A DNA stretch of 64,000 nt from positions 169,218-233,217 of the forward strand of contig NZ_LT630337.1 of NCBI RefSeq assembly GCF_900117315.1, in the 5' to 3' direction. Source of the DNA: Bacillus massilinigeriensis (lineage in GTDB: Bacteria > Bacillota > Bacilli > Bacillales > Cytobacillaceae). The translations under genes were made by a program, and so were the position numbers. The first letter of the stretch is position 1, and every line of letters starts with the position of its first letter. The notes beneath the pieces were generated by a model. That model did not search any database, was not told the origin of the DNA, and saw nothing but the letters and a program-made list of their open reading frames with translations. Positions 25,924 to 34,049 of this stretch are shown here, in pieces.

Positions 25924-26823
25924 TTAGAAGTAACAATCAAATCCATTTTCAAGAAAGACTTGCTGATAATCAAGTAAATCTTCCTCATGTAATTGTGGTA
26001 CACCTTGAAAGGCATAATCTTTGTGTAATAGCTCATATTTTTTTTGTCCAAATTGGTGGAAGGGTAAAAGATTTACTTTATTTGCACCAACTGTATTAAG
26101 AAGCTCGCAAAATCCTCGTGCATCTTCTAATGTTGAGTTAATGGAAGGGATAACAGGAATCCGTATAATTACATTTTTCCCTTTTACTATTGCAATTTTT
26201 AAGTTTTCAATAATTACATCATTATATACCCCGGTGGCTTCATGATGTTTTTGTCTGTCGTAGTGTTTCATATCAAATAATATTAAATCGACATCATCTA
26301 TAAAGCTCGAAAAAATTTTATTTGTTGTGCACCCAGTTGTTTCGATAGCAGTATGAATATTTTTTTCTTTTAATGATTGTAATAGCTCCTTTGCAAATAT
26401 ATGCTGCTGTAATACCTCGCCGCCAGATAGTGTGACACCTCCACCAGATTCCTCATAAAAATCGATGTCCTTTAATACCTCGTTAACGACTTCTGAAACA
26501 GTTAAGTACTTTCCTTCGATTTTCATAGCACCATCCGGACATGACTTTGCATCTTTTACGTAAAGATCATATTCGTTTGGATTAATCTCAAAACAGCCGC
26601 TATCTGTTGTTGTTTTTTCATTAAAATCAGATAGAAAACACTGGTCTTTTGGACATTTTGATTTATCATATAACACTTGCACTTTATTGCTTTGTGACTC
26701 AGGATTCGAACACCATAAGCATCGAAGCGGACATCCTTTAAAAAATACAACCGTCCTTATTCCTGGACCGTCATGGATACTATATTTTTGGATATTAAAT
26801 ATCGTAGCTGTCTTTTCCTCCAT
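25924..26823 (-). CDS. Glycyl radical enzyme activating enzyme (radical SAM)
   Basis: 299 residues from ATG 26823 (AGAAGGTG upstream); a GTG at 26832 is the alternative. Radical-SAM activase that abstracts hydrogen from the glycine of its partner enzyme. [4Fe-4S] motif C31-x3-C35-x2-C38 (GCPLRCLWCSNPES), preceded by HDGPGIRTVVFFKG; SAM site SGGE at 133-136. An insert with C57, C62, C77 and C95 could hold one extra cluster, fewer cysteines than the two-ferredoxin-motif inserts of many activases. Encoded on the opposite strand from its presumed partner and divergent from the DeoR-type gene, sharing that regulatory region. Confidence 0.9.
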   Translation of the reverse strand: MEEKTATIFNIQKYSIHDGPGIRTVVFFKGCPLRCLWCSNPESQSNKVQVLYDKSKCPKDQCFLSDFNEKTTTDSGCFEINPNEYDLYVKDAKSCPDGAMKIEGKYLTVSEVVNEVLKDIDFYEESGGGVTLSGGEVLQQHIFAKELLQSLKEKNIHTAIETTGCTTNKIFSSFIDDVDLILFDMKHYDRQKHHEATGVYNDVIIENLKIAIVKGKNVIIRIPVIPSINSTLEDARGFCELLNTVGANKVNLLPFHQFGQKKYELLHKDYAFQGVPQLHEEDLLDYQQVFLENGFDCYF

Positions 26824-26892
26824 AAGTGGCACCTTCTAAACTATTTTGTATGCCTTTATTTTAGCATCAGGTCTATAAAAATGTAAACGAGA

Positions 26893-26965
26893 ATATTTCG
26901 TTTAAAACTAAAATTAGTTTCGAATGAAATCTTTTTATTGACATTCATAACTGTGGGTATATACT
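26893..26965. promoter_or_regulatory. Divergent regulatory region with DeoR-type operator and promoter
   Basis: Plus-strand promoter TTGACA (26938-26943) and TATACT (26960-26965), 16 bases apart, drives the DeoR-type gene. Just upstream, two TTTCG boxes flank a perfect palindrome AAACTAA-AA-TTAGTTT (about 26905-26920). TTTCG-type boxes are usual for DeoR/GlpR repressors, and the site lies where it could control both this gene and the minus-strand activase gene. Confidence 0.6.
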
Positions 26966-27107
26966 AATGGTGTAGATATTGGTAGAAAAATGAATATGTG
27001 TTTGAGCTTTAAGAACCCTTAATCTACTTGCTTGATCATTCACATTTTTGTACTAGTAAATCTTTCTAATATATAATAACCATGAAAATAAAACTGGGAG
27101 ATTTATC

Positions 27108-27863
27108 ATGATTAATAGGCACTCAAAAATCATTGAAATAGTGAATGGACACAAAAAAATTGAAGTTAGTAAACTTGCTGATCTTTTAGATGTTTCTCAG
27201 GTAACGATCCGCAAGGACTTAGGGATACTAGAAGAGAAGGGTTTCCTGCGACGTGAGCATGGCTATGCAGTTGTGGGCTCCAGTGATGATATCAATCGAA
27301 GACTAGCAATGAACTATGACATCAAGCGTAAGATTGCACACTTGGCTGCACATCTCGTTAAAGATGGGGAAACCATTATGATTGAATCGGGTTCAAGCTG
27401 TGCGTTGCTTGCAGCAGAACTAGCAAACAATAAACGAGATGTCACAATCATTACAAACTCTGTATTTATTGCAACCTTCATTAAAGATGCACCATTTGCA
27501 AAAGTAATTTTGCTTGGAGGGGATTATCAAACAGAGTCCCAAGTATTAATAGGCCCATTAGCCAAAAAAGGAGCTGCAGATTTTTTTGTGGACAAGTTAT
27601 TCCTTGGAACAGATGGGTACAGCCCCAACATTGGCTTTACTGGCTCCAATCTATCACGGACAGAAACCGTTCAAGCAATGGCAAGAAGTGCAAATAGGGT
27701 GATTATTTTAACGGACTCCTCGAAATTTTCTCAACATGGGGTTGTCGCTCAGTTTAACATTGAGGAAGTGGATTCTGTTATTACAGATGCAAATATTCCA
27801 GATAATATTCTTAAAGAGCTAAGAGATAAAAAGGTCCATGTACAAATGGTTCAGGTTGATTAG
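27108..27863 (+). CDS. DeoR/GlpR-family transcriptional regulator
   Basis: 251 residues. N-terminal HTH (KIIEIVNGHKKIEVSKLADLLDVSQVTIRKDLGILEEKGFLRREHGYAV), then the DeoR C-terminal sensor with KRKIAHLAAHLVKDGETIMIESGSSCALLA, ITNSVFIATF, LGGDYQ and ILTDSSKF. These repressors respond to phosphorylated sugars or polyols. Located between the activase (divergent) and the glycyl radical enzyme gene (same strand, 141 bases downstream), so it is the most likely direct regulator of both. A second regulator, the SorC-type protein, controls the aldolase end of the locus. Confidence 0.9.
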   Translation: MINRHSKIIEIVNGHKKIEVSKLADLLDVSQVTIRKDLGILEEKGFLRREHGYAVVGSSDDINRRLAMNYDIKRKIAHLAAHLVKDGETIMIESGSSCALLAAELANNKRDVTIITNSVFIATFIKDAPFAKVILLGGDYQTESQVLIGPLAKKGAADFFVDKLFLGTDGYSPNIGFTGSNLSRTETVQAMARSANRVIILTDSSKFSQHGVVAQFNIEEVDSVITDANIPDNILKELRDKKVHVQMVQVD

Positions 27864-27914
27864 CCTCTACTTCTTTTGAGGGGATAGAGGCGTATGAGTT
27901 ATTAAAAATTGCTA

Positions 27915-27951
27915 TTAACGATTACGCTAAATAGTAAGCATATATCGTTAA
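27915..27951 (+). promoter_or_regulatory. Spaced inverted repeat upstream of the glycyl radical enzyme
   Basis: TTAACGAT at 27915-27922 and ATCGTTAA at 27944-27951, a perfect 8-bp pair separated by 21 bases. The centre-to-centre distance is about 29 bases, near three helical turns, which suits cooperative binding by a repressor such as the adjacent DeoR-type protein. Confidence 0.4.
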
Positions 27952-27968
27952 ACATATATTGATTTGAA

Positions 27969-27984
27969 TGTGAAAAATATCACA
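27969..27984 (+). promoter_or_regulatory. Fnr/Rex-type box before the glycyl radical enzyme gene
   Basis: TGTGA-N6-TCACA, an exact match to the Bacillus Fnr consensus and close to the Rex core TTGTGA-N6-TCACAA. It ends 20 bases before the start codon, a position more natural for a repressor (Rex) or roadblock than for activation by Fnr. Either way, oxygen or redox control fits an oxygen-sensitive enzyme. Confidence 0.65.
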
Positions 27985-28004
27985 TATTAATGGAGGGATA
28001 GAGG

Positions 28005-30437
28005 ATGAGTGTAGCGGTATCAGAGCAAGCAAAGAGCCACTTTGGTGAACTAACAGACAGAATGCACAAACTCCGTGAAGATTTACTAAATGCAAAGCCA
28101 ATGGTGTGTGCAGAAAGAGCGGTTTATACAACTCAAAGCTATAAAGACCATGCGGACAAACCTATGGTTTTACGTAGAGCATACATGTTGGAAAATATTC
28201 TAAATAATATGTCCATCTTTATTGAAGATGAAACTTTAATTGCTGGAAACCAGGCTTCTTCTAATCGTTCAGCACCTATTTTTCCTGAATATGCAATGGA
28301 TTGGGTAATCGATGAGCTGGATAAGTTTGATCAGCGTGACGGCGACAGATTCTATATTACTGAAGAAACGAAACAAACTTTAAGAGAGATTGCCCCATTT
28401 TGGGAAAGAAATACATTGAAAGATCGTGGCTTAGCAGGAATGCCTGAGGATACAAAAATTTTCTATGACTTAGGAATTATCAAAGCAGAAGGAAATATTA
28501 CGTCTGGTGATGCTCACATCGCCGTTAGTTATGAAAAGGTCTTAAAATTAGGGCTAATTGATTTTAAAGAGAGAGCAGAAAAGAAATTAAAGGAACTAGA
28601 ACTTACTGATTATCGTAATTTAAATAAATCCTATTTTTATCGAGCAATTCTTATCGTAATTGACGCCGTTACAGCCTTTGCAAAACGTTATGCTGACTTA
28701 GCTGCTCAAAAAGCAGAGGTTGAAACAAGCCCACAAAGAAGAGCAGAATTACTTGAAATGTCAAGAATTCTAAATAAGGTTCCTTATTATCCTGCTGAAA
28801 GCTTCCAAGAGGCAGTTCAATCCGTGTGGATGATTCACTTAATTTTACAAATTGAATCCAATGGACATTCCCTTTCCTACGGAAGAATGGATCAATTCTT
28901 ATACCCTTACTTTAAAAAGGATCTTGAAGAGAAGAAGATTTCAGAGGATCAAGCATGTGAGATTTTAACTAATTTATGGCTTAAAACATTCACCATCAAT
29001 AAAATCAGAAGCTGGTCCCACACTCGATTCAGCGCAGGAAGCCCATTATATCAGAATGTTACAGTAGGTGGACAAACAACAGATAAAAAGGATGCAGTAA
29101 ATCCTTTATCTTACCTAATTCTTCGCAGTGTGGCCCAAACGAGACTACCACAGCCTAACTTAACGGTTCGTTACCACAAAGGTTTAGATGATGACTTTAT
29201 GAAAGAATGTATTGAAGTGGTAAGATTAGGCTTTGGTATGCCAGCGTTCAACAGCGATGAAATCATTATTCCATCCTTTATTGAAAAAGAGGTAGCAGAA
29301 GAGGATGCCTATAATTATAGCGCAATTGGCTGTGTGGAAGTGGCTGTTCCGGGAAAATGGGGTTACCGTTGCACAGGAATGAGCTTCTTAAACTTCCCTA
29401 AATCCCTGCTAATTGCTCTAAATGACGGAGTTGATCCAGAATCAGGTGTGAAACTTTGCGAGGGAGTAGGTCATTTCAAAGATATGACTTCCTTTGATCA
29501 AGTGAAGGCTGCATGGGATAAGATTATCCGTGAATTTACAAGACAATGTGTCATTATTGATAACTGTGTAGATACGGCTTTAGAAGAGGTTACAGCAGAC
29601 GTTTTATGCTCCGCTTTAACTGATGATTGTATTGAAAGAGGATTGAACCTTAAAGAAGGCGGAGCAGTATACGACTTTATAAGTGATCTTCAAGTGGGAA
29701 TCGCGAATCTTGGTGATTCACTTGCTGCTATCAAAAAATGCGTATTTGAAGATAAGAGCATCACTCCAGAGCAATTATGGGTGGCATTAAGCAATAACTT
29801 TGAAGGAGAAGAAGGCAAACGAATTCAAAATATCTTAATAAATGATGCCCCTAAATATGGAAATGATGATGACTATATCGATCTCCTATTAACAGATGCA
29901 TACAATGTTTATATAGATGAAATTAGTAAATACAAAAACACTCGATATGGCCGTGGCCCAATCGGCGGTGCTTATTATGCTGGAACATCTTCTATTTCCG
30001 CAAATGTCCCACAAGGAGCGGGAACACTGGCAACTCCAGATGGTAGAAAAGCTGGAGAACCTTTGGCAGAAGGATGTTCGCCATCTCATTACATGGACAA
30101 AAATGGTCCAACTGCAGTGTTTAAATCTGTTTCAAAACTCCCAACAGATAAAATTACTGGAGGGGTTCTATTAAATCAAAAGGTTACACCGCAAATGTTA
30201 TCGAAAGAGGAAGATCGAGTAAAATTAATCGCATTATTGAGAACCTTCTTTAATCGATTAAAGGGATTCCATGTTCAATATAATGTAGTTTCTAGAGATA
30301 CTCTTATTGATGCACAAAAGCATCCTGAAAAGTACAGGGATTTAATCGTTCGTGTTGCTGGCTATAGTGCATTCTTTAACTCTCTTTCTAAACAAACACA
30401 AGATGACATCATTGAAAGAACAGAACAAGTACTTTAA
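28005..30437 (+). CDS. Glycyl radical enzyme, probable 1,5-anhydrohexitol-6-phosphate lyase (YbiW/PflD type)
   Basis: 810 residues, the length I recall for E. coli YbiW. Strictly anaerobic enzyme carrying a backbone radical. The PFL-like domain ends in the radical loop VRVAGYSAFF with Gly786. The active-site loop is SAIGCVEVAVPGKWGYR with Cys443 and Glu445: one Cys followed by V-E, as in GRE eliminases, and not the Cys-Cys pair of true pyruvate formate-lyase. Neighbouring aldolase and GldA genes match the E. coli route in which YbiW and PflD open 1,5-anhydroglucitol or 1,5-anhydromannitol 6-phosphate to 1-deoxyfructose 6-phosphate. Glycerol or propanediol dehydratase is the main alternative. 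GGAGGGAT precedes the start. Confidence 0.85.
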   Translation: MSVAVSEQAKSHFGELTDRMHKLREDLLNAKPMVCAERAVYTTQSYKDHADKPMVLRRAYMLENILNNMSIFIEDETLIAGNQASSNRSAPIFPEYAMDWVIDELDKFDQRDGDRFYITEETKQTLREIAPFWERNTLKDRGLAGMPEDTKIFYDLGIIKAEGNITSGDAHIAVSYEKVLKLGLIDFKERAEKKLKELELTDYRNLNKSYFYRAILIVIDAVTAFAKRYADLAAQKAEVETSPQRRAELLEMSRILNKVPYYPAESFQEAVQSVWMIHLILQIESNGHSLSYGRMDQFLYPYFKKDLEEKKISEDQACEILTNLWLKTFTINKIRSWSHTRFSAGSPLYQNVTVGGQTTDKKDAVNPLSYLILRSVAQTRLPQPNLTVRYHKGLDDDFMKECIEVVRLGFGMPAFNSDEIIIPSFIEKEVAEEDAYNYSAIGCVEVAVPGKWGYRCTGMSFLNFPKSLLIALNDGVDPESGVKLCEGVGHFKDMTSFDQVKAAWDKIIREFTRQCVIIDNCVDTALEEVTADVLCSALTDDCIERGLNLKEGGAVYDFISDLQVGIANLGDSLAAIKKCVFEDKSITPEQLWVALSNNFEGEEGKRIQNILINDAPKYGNDDDYIDLLLTDAYNVYIDEISKYKNTRYGRGPIGGAYYAGTSSISANVPQGAGTLATPDGRKAGEPLAEGCSPSHYMDKNGPTAVFKSVSKLPTDKITGGVLLNQKVTPQMLSKEEDRVKLIALLRTFFNRLKGFHVQYNVVSRDTLIDAQKHPEKYRDLIVRVAGYSAFFNSLSKQTQDDIIERTEQVL

Positions 30438-30496
30438 TAGAAGGCTGGAGAGAATCATTTTGGATTCTCTCCCTACATAATTTTTTTTAATTCAAT

Positions 30497-30527
30497 TTGT
30501 GAAAAGTTTCGCGAATTTTATTATATT
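30497..30527 (+). promoter_or_regulatory. gldA promoter with Rex-like operator
   Basis: TTGTGAA-AAGT-TTCGCGA (30497-30514), five of seven bases in the right half match the Rex consensus TTCACAA. TTGTGA also works as a -35 box with TATTAT at 30519-30524, 16 bases on. Overlap of operator and promoter suggests repression at low NADH/NAD ratio. Confidence 0.5.
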
Positions 30528-30556
30528 AAAATCAACTAGAAAAGGAGAAATAATTA

Positions 30557-31645
30557 ATGGCAGTTATTAGTTTTACTTCACCAAGCAAATATGTCCAAGG
30601 GAAAGATGTATTAAAAAATATCGGCGAGTATGTAAAAGTGATGGGCAAAAAACCATTAGTTATCTCAGATGAGATTGTTTGGGGAATAACTGGAGAAACA
30701 ATTAGTGAAAGTCTAAAATCCCAAAGTGTTGGTTTTCACTATGTACAATTTCAAGGTGAATCTTCATTAAATGAGATTAATCGTTTTGTAGAAGAAGGGA
30801 AAGTAAATTCAGTTGATATGGTCATTGGGGTAGGAGGAGGAAAAACTCTTGATACAGCTAAGGCTGTTTCTGATGGATTGGCTGTTAAAGTAGTGATTGT
30901 CCCTACTGCAGCCTCTACGGATGCTCCAACTAGCGCCTTATCTGTTATTTATAGTGATGAAGGAGTTTTTGAATCCTATAAATTCTATGACAAAAATCCT
31001 GACTTGGTTTTAGTTGATACGGCTGTTGTAGCAAAAGCACCAGCAAGATTATTTGCATCAGGTGTTGCAGATGCTATGGCTACTTGGGTTGAAGCAAGAG
31101 CAACTATTCATAGCAATAGTTCAGCGATGGCTGGAGGTAAGGTTAGTATCGCGGCAAAGGCAATTGCTAAGGCATGTGAAGAGACTTTATTTAATTATGC
31201 AATTCCAGCTTACAAAGCTGTACAAAAAGGTGTTGTTACAAAAGCGGTTGAAGCGGTTGTGGAAGCAAATACATTGTTATCAGGTATTGGCTTTGAAAGC
31301 GGTGGCTTGGCTGCTGCACATGCTATCCATAATGGTTTTACCGTATTAGATGGTGATATCCATCATCTAACACATGGTGAAAAGGTGGCTTATGGGACTC
31401 TAGTACAACTAGTCCTAGAATTACATCCAGAACAAGAATTATATAAATATATTAATTTCTACCGTGAGCTAGGGCTACCTACAACATTAAAAGAATTGCA
31501 TTTAGAAAATGCAACATATGAAGATCTACTGAAGATTGGAGAAGCGGCTACTCAAGAAGGAGAAACAATGGGTAATCTTTCTCCAGAAATTACTGCTGAG
31601 GATGTTGCGAACGCGATTATTGCTGTTGATCAGTTAAGTAAATAA
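30557..31645 (+). CDS. gldA: Glycerol dehydrogenase family enzyme (hydroxyacetone reductase)
   Basis: 362 residues of the iron/zinc polyol dehydrogenase family, close to the GldA length. NAD-binding [14 protein letters not shown], then [12 protein letters not shown]; metal ligands Asp172 (GVADAM), His255 (AAHAIHNG) and His273 (HLTHGEKV). In the radical glycolysis route GldA uses NADH to reduce hydroxyacetone to 1,2-propanediol, regenerating NAD; it also interconverts glycerol and dihydroxyacetone. It follows the glycyl radical enzyme by 119 bases with its own promoter and an AAAGGAG site, and is closed by a strong terminator. Confidence 0.93.
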   Translation: MAVISFTSPSKYVQGKDVLKNIGEYVKVMGKKPLVISDEIVWGITGETISESLKSQSVGFHYVQFQGESSLNEINRFVEEGKVNSVDMVIGVGGGKTLDTAKAVSDGLAVKVVIVPTAASTDAPTSALSVIYSDEGVFESYKFYDKNPDLVLVDTAVVAKAPARLFASGVADAMATWVEARATIHSNSSAMAGGKVSIAAKAIAKACEETLFNYAIPAYKAVQKGVVTKAVEAVVEANTLLSGIGFESGGLAAAHAIHNGFTVLDGDIHHLTHGEKVAYGTLVQLVLELHPEQELYKYINFYRELGLPTTLKELHLENATYEDLLKIGEAATQEGETMGNLSPEITAEDVANAIIAVDQLSK

Positions 31646-31689
31646 TAATTAATTGAATAGTAACATATGCTTTTCTACTATATAGAAGC

Positions 31690-31733
31690 AAAAGCCTAAT
31701 TTCTCACTTCCGAGGCTGAGAAATTAGGCTTTT
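31690..31733 (+). terminator. Strong terminator after gldA
   Basis: Perfect 17-bp stem from AAAAGCCTAATTTCTCA and its complement, 10-base loop, T run. Palindromic T/A ends make it bidirectional. It closes the metabolic cluster. Confidence 0.9.
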
Positions 31734-32235
31734 CTAATTGATACCTTCTTAGTTTTTAAACCATTTTTGATGTTGAATCGACCGTTTGAAGTAGACTTTC
31801 CTTTATATGATTAGCAGAAATATAGCCAAATACTGTGGTTGGTCCTAGTGTAGATAAGACCCTCCTATTAATTGATTTACAGTACAAAAAAGGCTATTTA
31901 TTTATTCTTGAGAAAAAAAGCCAACTTTGCGAAATTGAATCCTGTATATATTTTTTAATAGGAATAAGTGTAGGAATGGTTCAAGTAAAAAATGAAGGTG
32001 TAATTATTTGAATTTTCAACATAAATAAGGTAATTATATTATACAAGTGTGTAGCATGATTGTCATTAAATAATCTAATAATCTTTTCCATTCCTTCAAA
32101 GAGGGAATACTTCCCTCCCTCTAGAAAAAAGGGGCGATTGATAATTATGTTTGTCCATTCCACAGTTCAAAAGCTAGAGTATATTAATAAGAGGAAGTAG
32201 AGGTTTCTAAAATACTGAAAAGGAGGGCAATCAAC
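31734..32235. other. 500-base region without a supported gene
   Basis: AT-rich. A 50-codon open stretch near 31830-32010 (LLIDLQYKKGYLFILEKK) has no start with a ribosome binding site and is probably chance or a remnant. AAAAGGAGGG at the right edge belongs to the gene at 32236. Confidence 0.4.
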
Positions 32236-32679
32236 ATGAATGAAAAATCGTCGCAATCATCATTAGGAAAAGGCAATCATTTTGGTAGAGCGCCTATTCA
32301 AGGAATTGTTGTAAGGGGATCTACAGGCTGTAATTGTGGTGGAAAAAAAGGAATGTCTGGCAATCAAAATCCAACAAAAAAACTTGAACTCTCACCTGAA
32401 TTACAAAAGCATGAAAGTTCTAAACCAAATTTGTCTTTAGAGGTTAACAAAATTTTGAATAAACTAATTGTAAATAAAGTGATTGAAGATAAAAATAGTT
32501 TAACAAGGAAAATGACTCAAAATGCTTCTTTTGCTGAATTGGAAAATGTGAAAAAAATGGGCATACAAGATCACTCTGCTTCGGAATTTCCACAAAATAA
32601 CCTATCAATTATAGAATCTTTTAAAAAGAGAATTGTTAGTATCCTCTCAAAAAATTCCAAAATAAATAAACTATTATGA
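32236..32679 (+). CDS. Hypothetical protein, possibly spore associated
   Basis: 147 residues with AAAAGGAGGGC upstream. The N-terminus is Gly/Ser rich with a CNCGG motif (GSTGCNCGGKKGMSG, residues 29-43); the rest is Lys/Asn/Ser rich and low in hydrophobic residues, with no signal peptide. I recognise no family. It converges on a large Cys-rich protein gene with a probable spore-surface role and shares its bidirectional terminator, which is the only hint of function. Confidence 0.6.
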   Translation: MNEKSSQSSLGKGNHFGRAPIQGIVVRGSTGCNCGGKKGMSGNQNPTKKLELSPELQKHESSKPNLSLEVNKILNKLIVNKVIEDKNSLTRKMTQNASFAELENVKKMGIQDHSASEFPQNNLSIIESFKKRIVSILSKNSKINKLL

Positions 32680-32687
32680 TAATACTC

Positions 32688-32732
32688 AAAAAAGAGGTTG
32701 TCCCAAAAGTATCATTGGGACAACCTCTTTTT
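32688..32732. terminator. Bidirectional terminator between convergent genes
   Basis: AAAAAGAGGTTGTCCCA and its perfect complement, 17 bp stem, with A and T runs at the two ends so that it serves both the plus gene (32236) and the minus gene (33779). Confidence 0.9.
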
Positions 32733-32750
32733 GTTAAAGGTAAATCAATT

Positions 32751-33779
32751 TCATGGACAATGGAAGAGTAAGGTTCCAGAAACCTCAACCTGTGTCGCAC
32801 TAATAATATTTGCAGTAAAGGTATCTGTAATTGGTTCAAGTAATCCGCAAATATCTGTTGGGCATTCTTCTTCACCTAAGCAGGTAAAGCAGGTTTGAGA
32901 AATAGGTACTGTTACATTGTCAAATAGAGTAACTACTTCGGAACCACAATCTGTCTCAAGTAAAGCAGGTAAAGATATTAGCAAGTCAGCCGTACCGGAG
33001 AAATTAATCGTTCCGAGAGTAATGCAGCATTCTAGAGTGGTATCACAAATGGTAAACATCACTGTTTGTAGACAGGTTCCAGTAGTACACTCAACATTAT
33101 CATTAAGATTTCCGTTAAATTCAGGTGTTCCGACTGCGGTCAATGTAAAAGGAACTCCTGTACTAAATGTTGCTGTAAATGAAATTTCACGATCGGTGCA
33201 AAGAGGCAGACAAGTATCGCAGCATTCCGCATAACGAATTTGTGCAATTGAGAATCCCTGTGCCGGCTGAGGAGTAAGGACAGTTATGACAACATTATCT
33301 ATACAAGGACCGTCCGGCTCATCTACTTGAACTGCGAACAGTCGGGAACCACCATTTCCTGGATCACAGGTGAGGGTAAGAGTTCTAGTAATACTTTGAA
33401 TTAGATTAGCACCTGAAAAAAAGTCTACACGGACACTATGGGTTTCTGGAGGGGTTTGAAGATTGGGCATAAGTTCAAAACCAAAAATGCGAGAAGGATT
33501 TGATAATGTCATAGTTAAGGTTGTCCCGAATGAAAATAGAACTGGTGGATTAGCTTCTTCTCCTTCTGGTGGACCAGACCATGCACACCACCTACAAGTT
33601 ACACCAGGGACATCATGTCTTTCTAAGGGTGAACTAAAAGTTACCGTCTGTGTACCATCAGTGATAGAGGAAAACGATGTACATTCAGGACCGCTGATAG
33701 GAATTCTAGTTGTTAATGCCAAATAACCATCTTCAAAGGGGTTATCAAAAATTCTTGGCAAATGAATCATCCTTTCCAT
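32751..33779 (-). CDS. Cys-rich beta-sandwich protein, probable spore-surface component
   Basis: 342 residues, GGAAAGG upstream of the start. No signal peptide or membrane segment. N-terminal half: a jellyroll-like domain (TVTFSSPLERHDVPG, VLFSFGTTLTMTLSNPSRIFGFELMPNL, THSVRVDFFSGANLIQSIT). C-terminal half: Cys-rich segments (ECCDTCLPLCTDREISFTATF, CTTGTCLQTVMFTICDTTLECC, CFTCLGEEECPTDICG) alternating with Thr/Val-rich strands. Non-secreted, Cys- and Thr-rich proteins of this build are typical of the exosporium or outer spore coat of Bacillaceae. The divergent neighbour is a glycosyltransferase, which could act on it. Function inferred from composition and context. Confidence 0.65.
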   Translation of the reverse strand: MERMIHLPRIFDNPFEDGYLALTTRIPISGPECTSFSSITDGTQTVTFSSPLERHDVPGVTCRWCAWSGPPEGEEANPPVLFSFGTTLTMTLSNPSRIFGFELMPNLQTPPETHSVRVDFFSGANLIQSITRTLTLTCDPGNGGSRLFAVQVDEPDGPCIDNVVITVLTPQPAQGFSIAQIRYAECCDTCLPLCTDREISFTATFSTGVPFTLTAVGTPEFNGNLNDNVECTTGTCLQTVMFTICDTTLECCITLGTINFSGTADLLISLPALLETDCGSEVVTLFDNVTVPISQTCFTCLGEEECPTDICGLLEPITDTFTANIISATQVEVSGTLLFHCP

Positions 33780-34049
33780 TAAAATAGAACTCTATTATTA
33801 ATAAAGTTCTTATTGTAGAATATGGAATTCTCTTTAAGAAGTTCTAATGTAACTTAATTACTTTTTCATAATTGATGAACTTGTCTACTATTTTTGATTA
33901 ATATAATAGTACAATCACCCTGACCACAAGCCTCCTCTTTGCATTACATAAAGAGAAGATTTTTTCTTATTAATATTAATTCTTAAGGATGCTACCTATA
34001 GATAGCTTGCAGAGGAAATATTAGTGAATCAATTTTAGGGGTGAAAAAG

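Noticed and set aside
25924..26823. Activase as part of a straightforward PFL operon
   Set aside because: It is on the opposite strand from the GRE and separated by a DeoR-type gene with its own divergent control region.
27969..27984. Assigning the box to Fnr alone
   Set aside because: The core also fits Rex, and its position 20 bases before the start codon is poor for Fnr activation, so the regulator was left open.
28005..30437. Annotation as pyruvate formate-lyase
   Set aside because: True PFL has adjacent active-site cysteines; here the loop is G-C443-V-E445 with a single Cys and Glu, and the neighbours are an FSA aldolase and GldA.
31830..32010. Open stretch of about 50 codons after gldA
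   Set aside because: No start codon with a ribosome binding site and no recognisable family.
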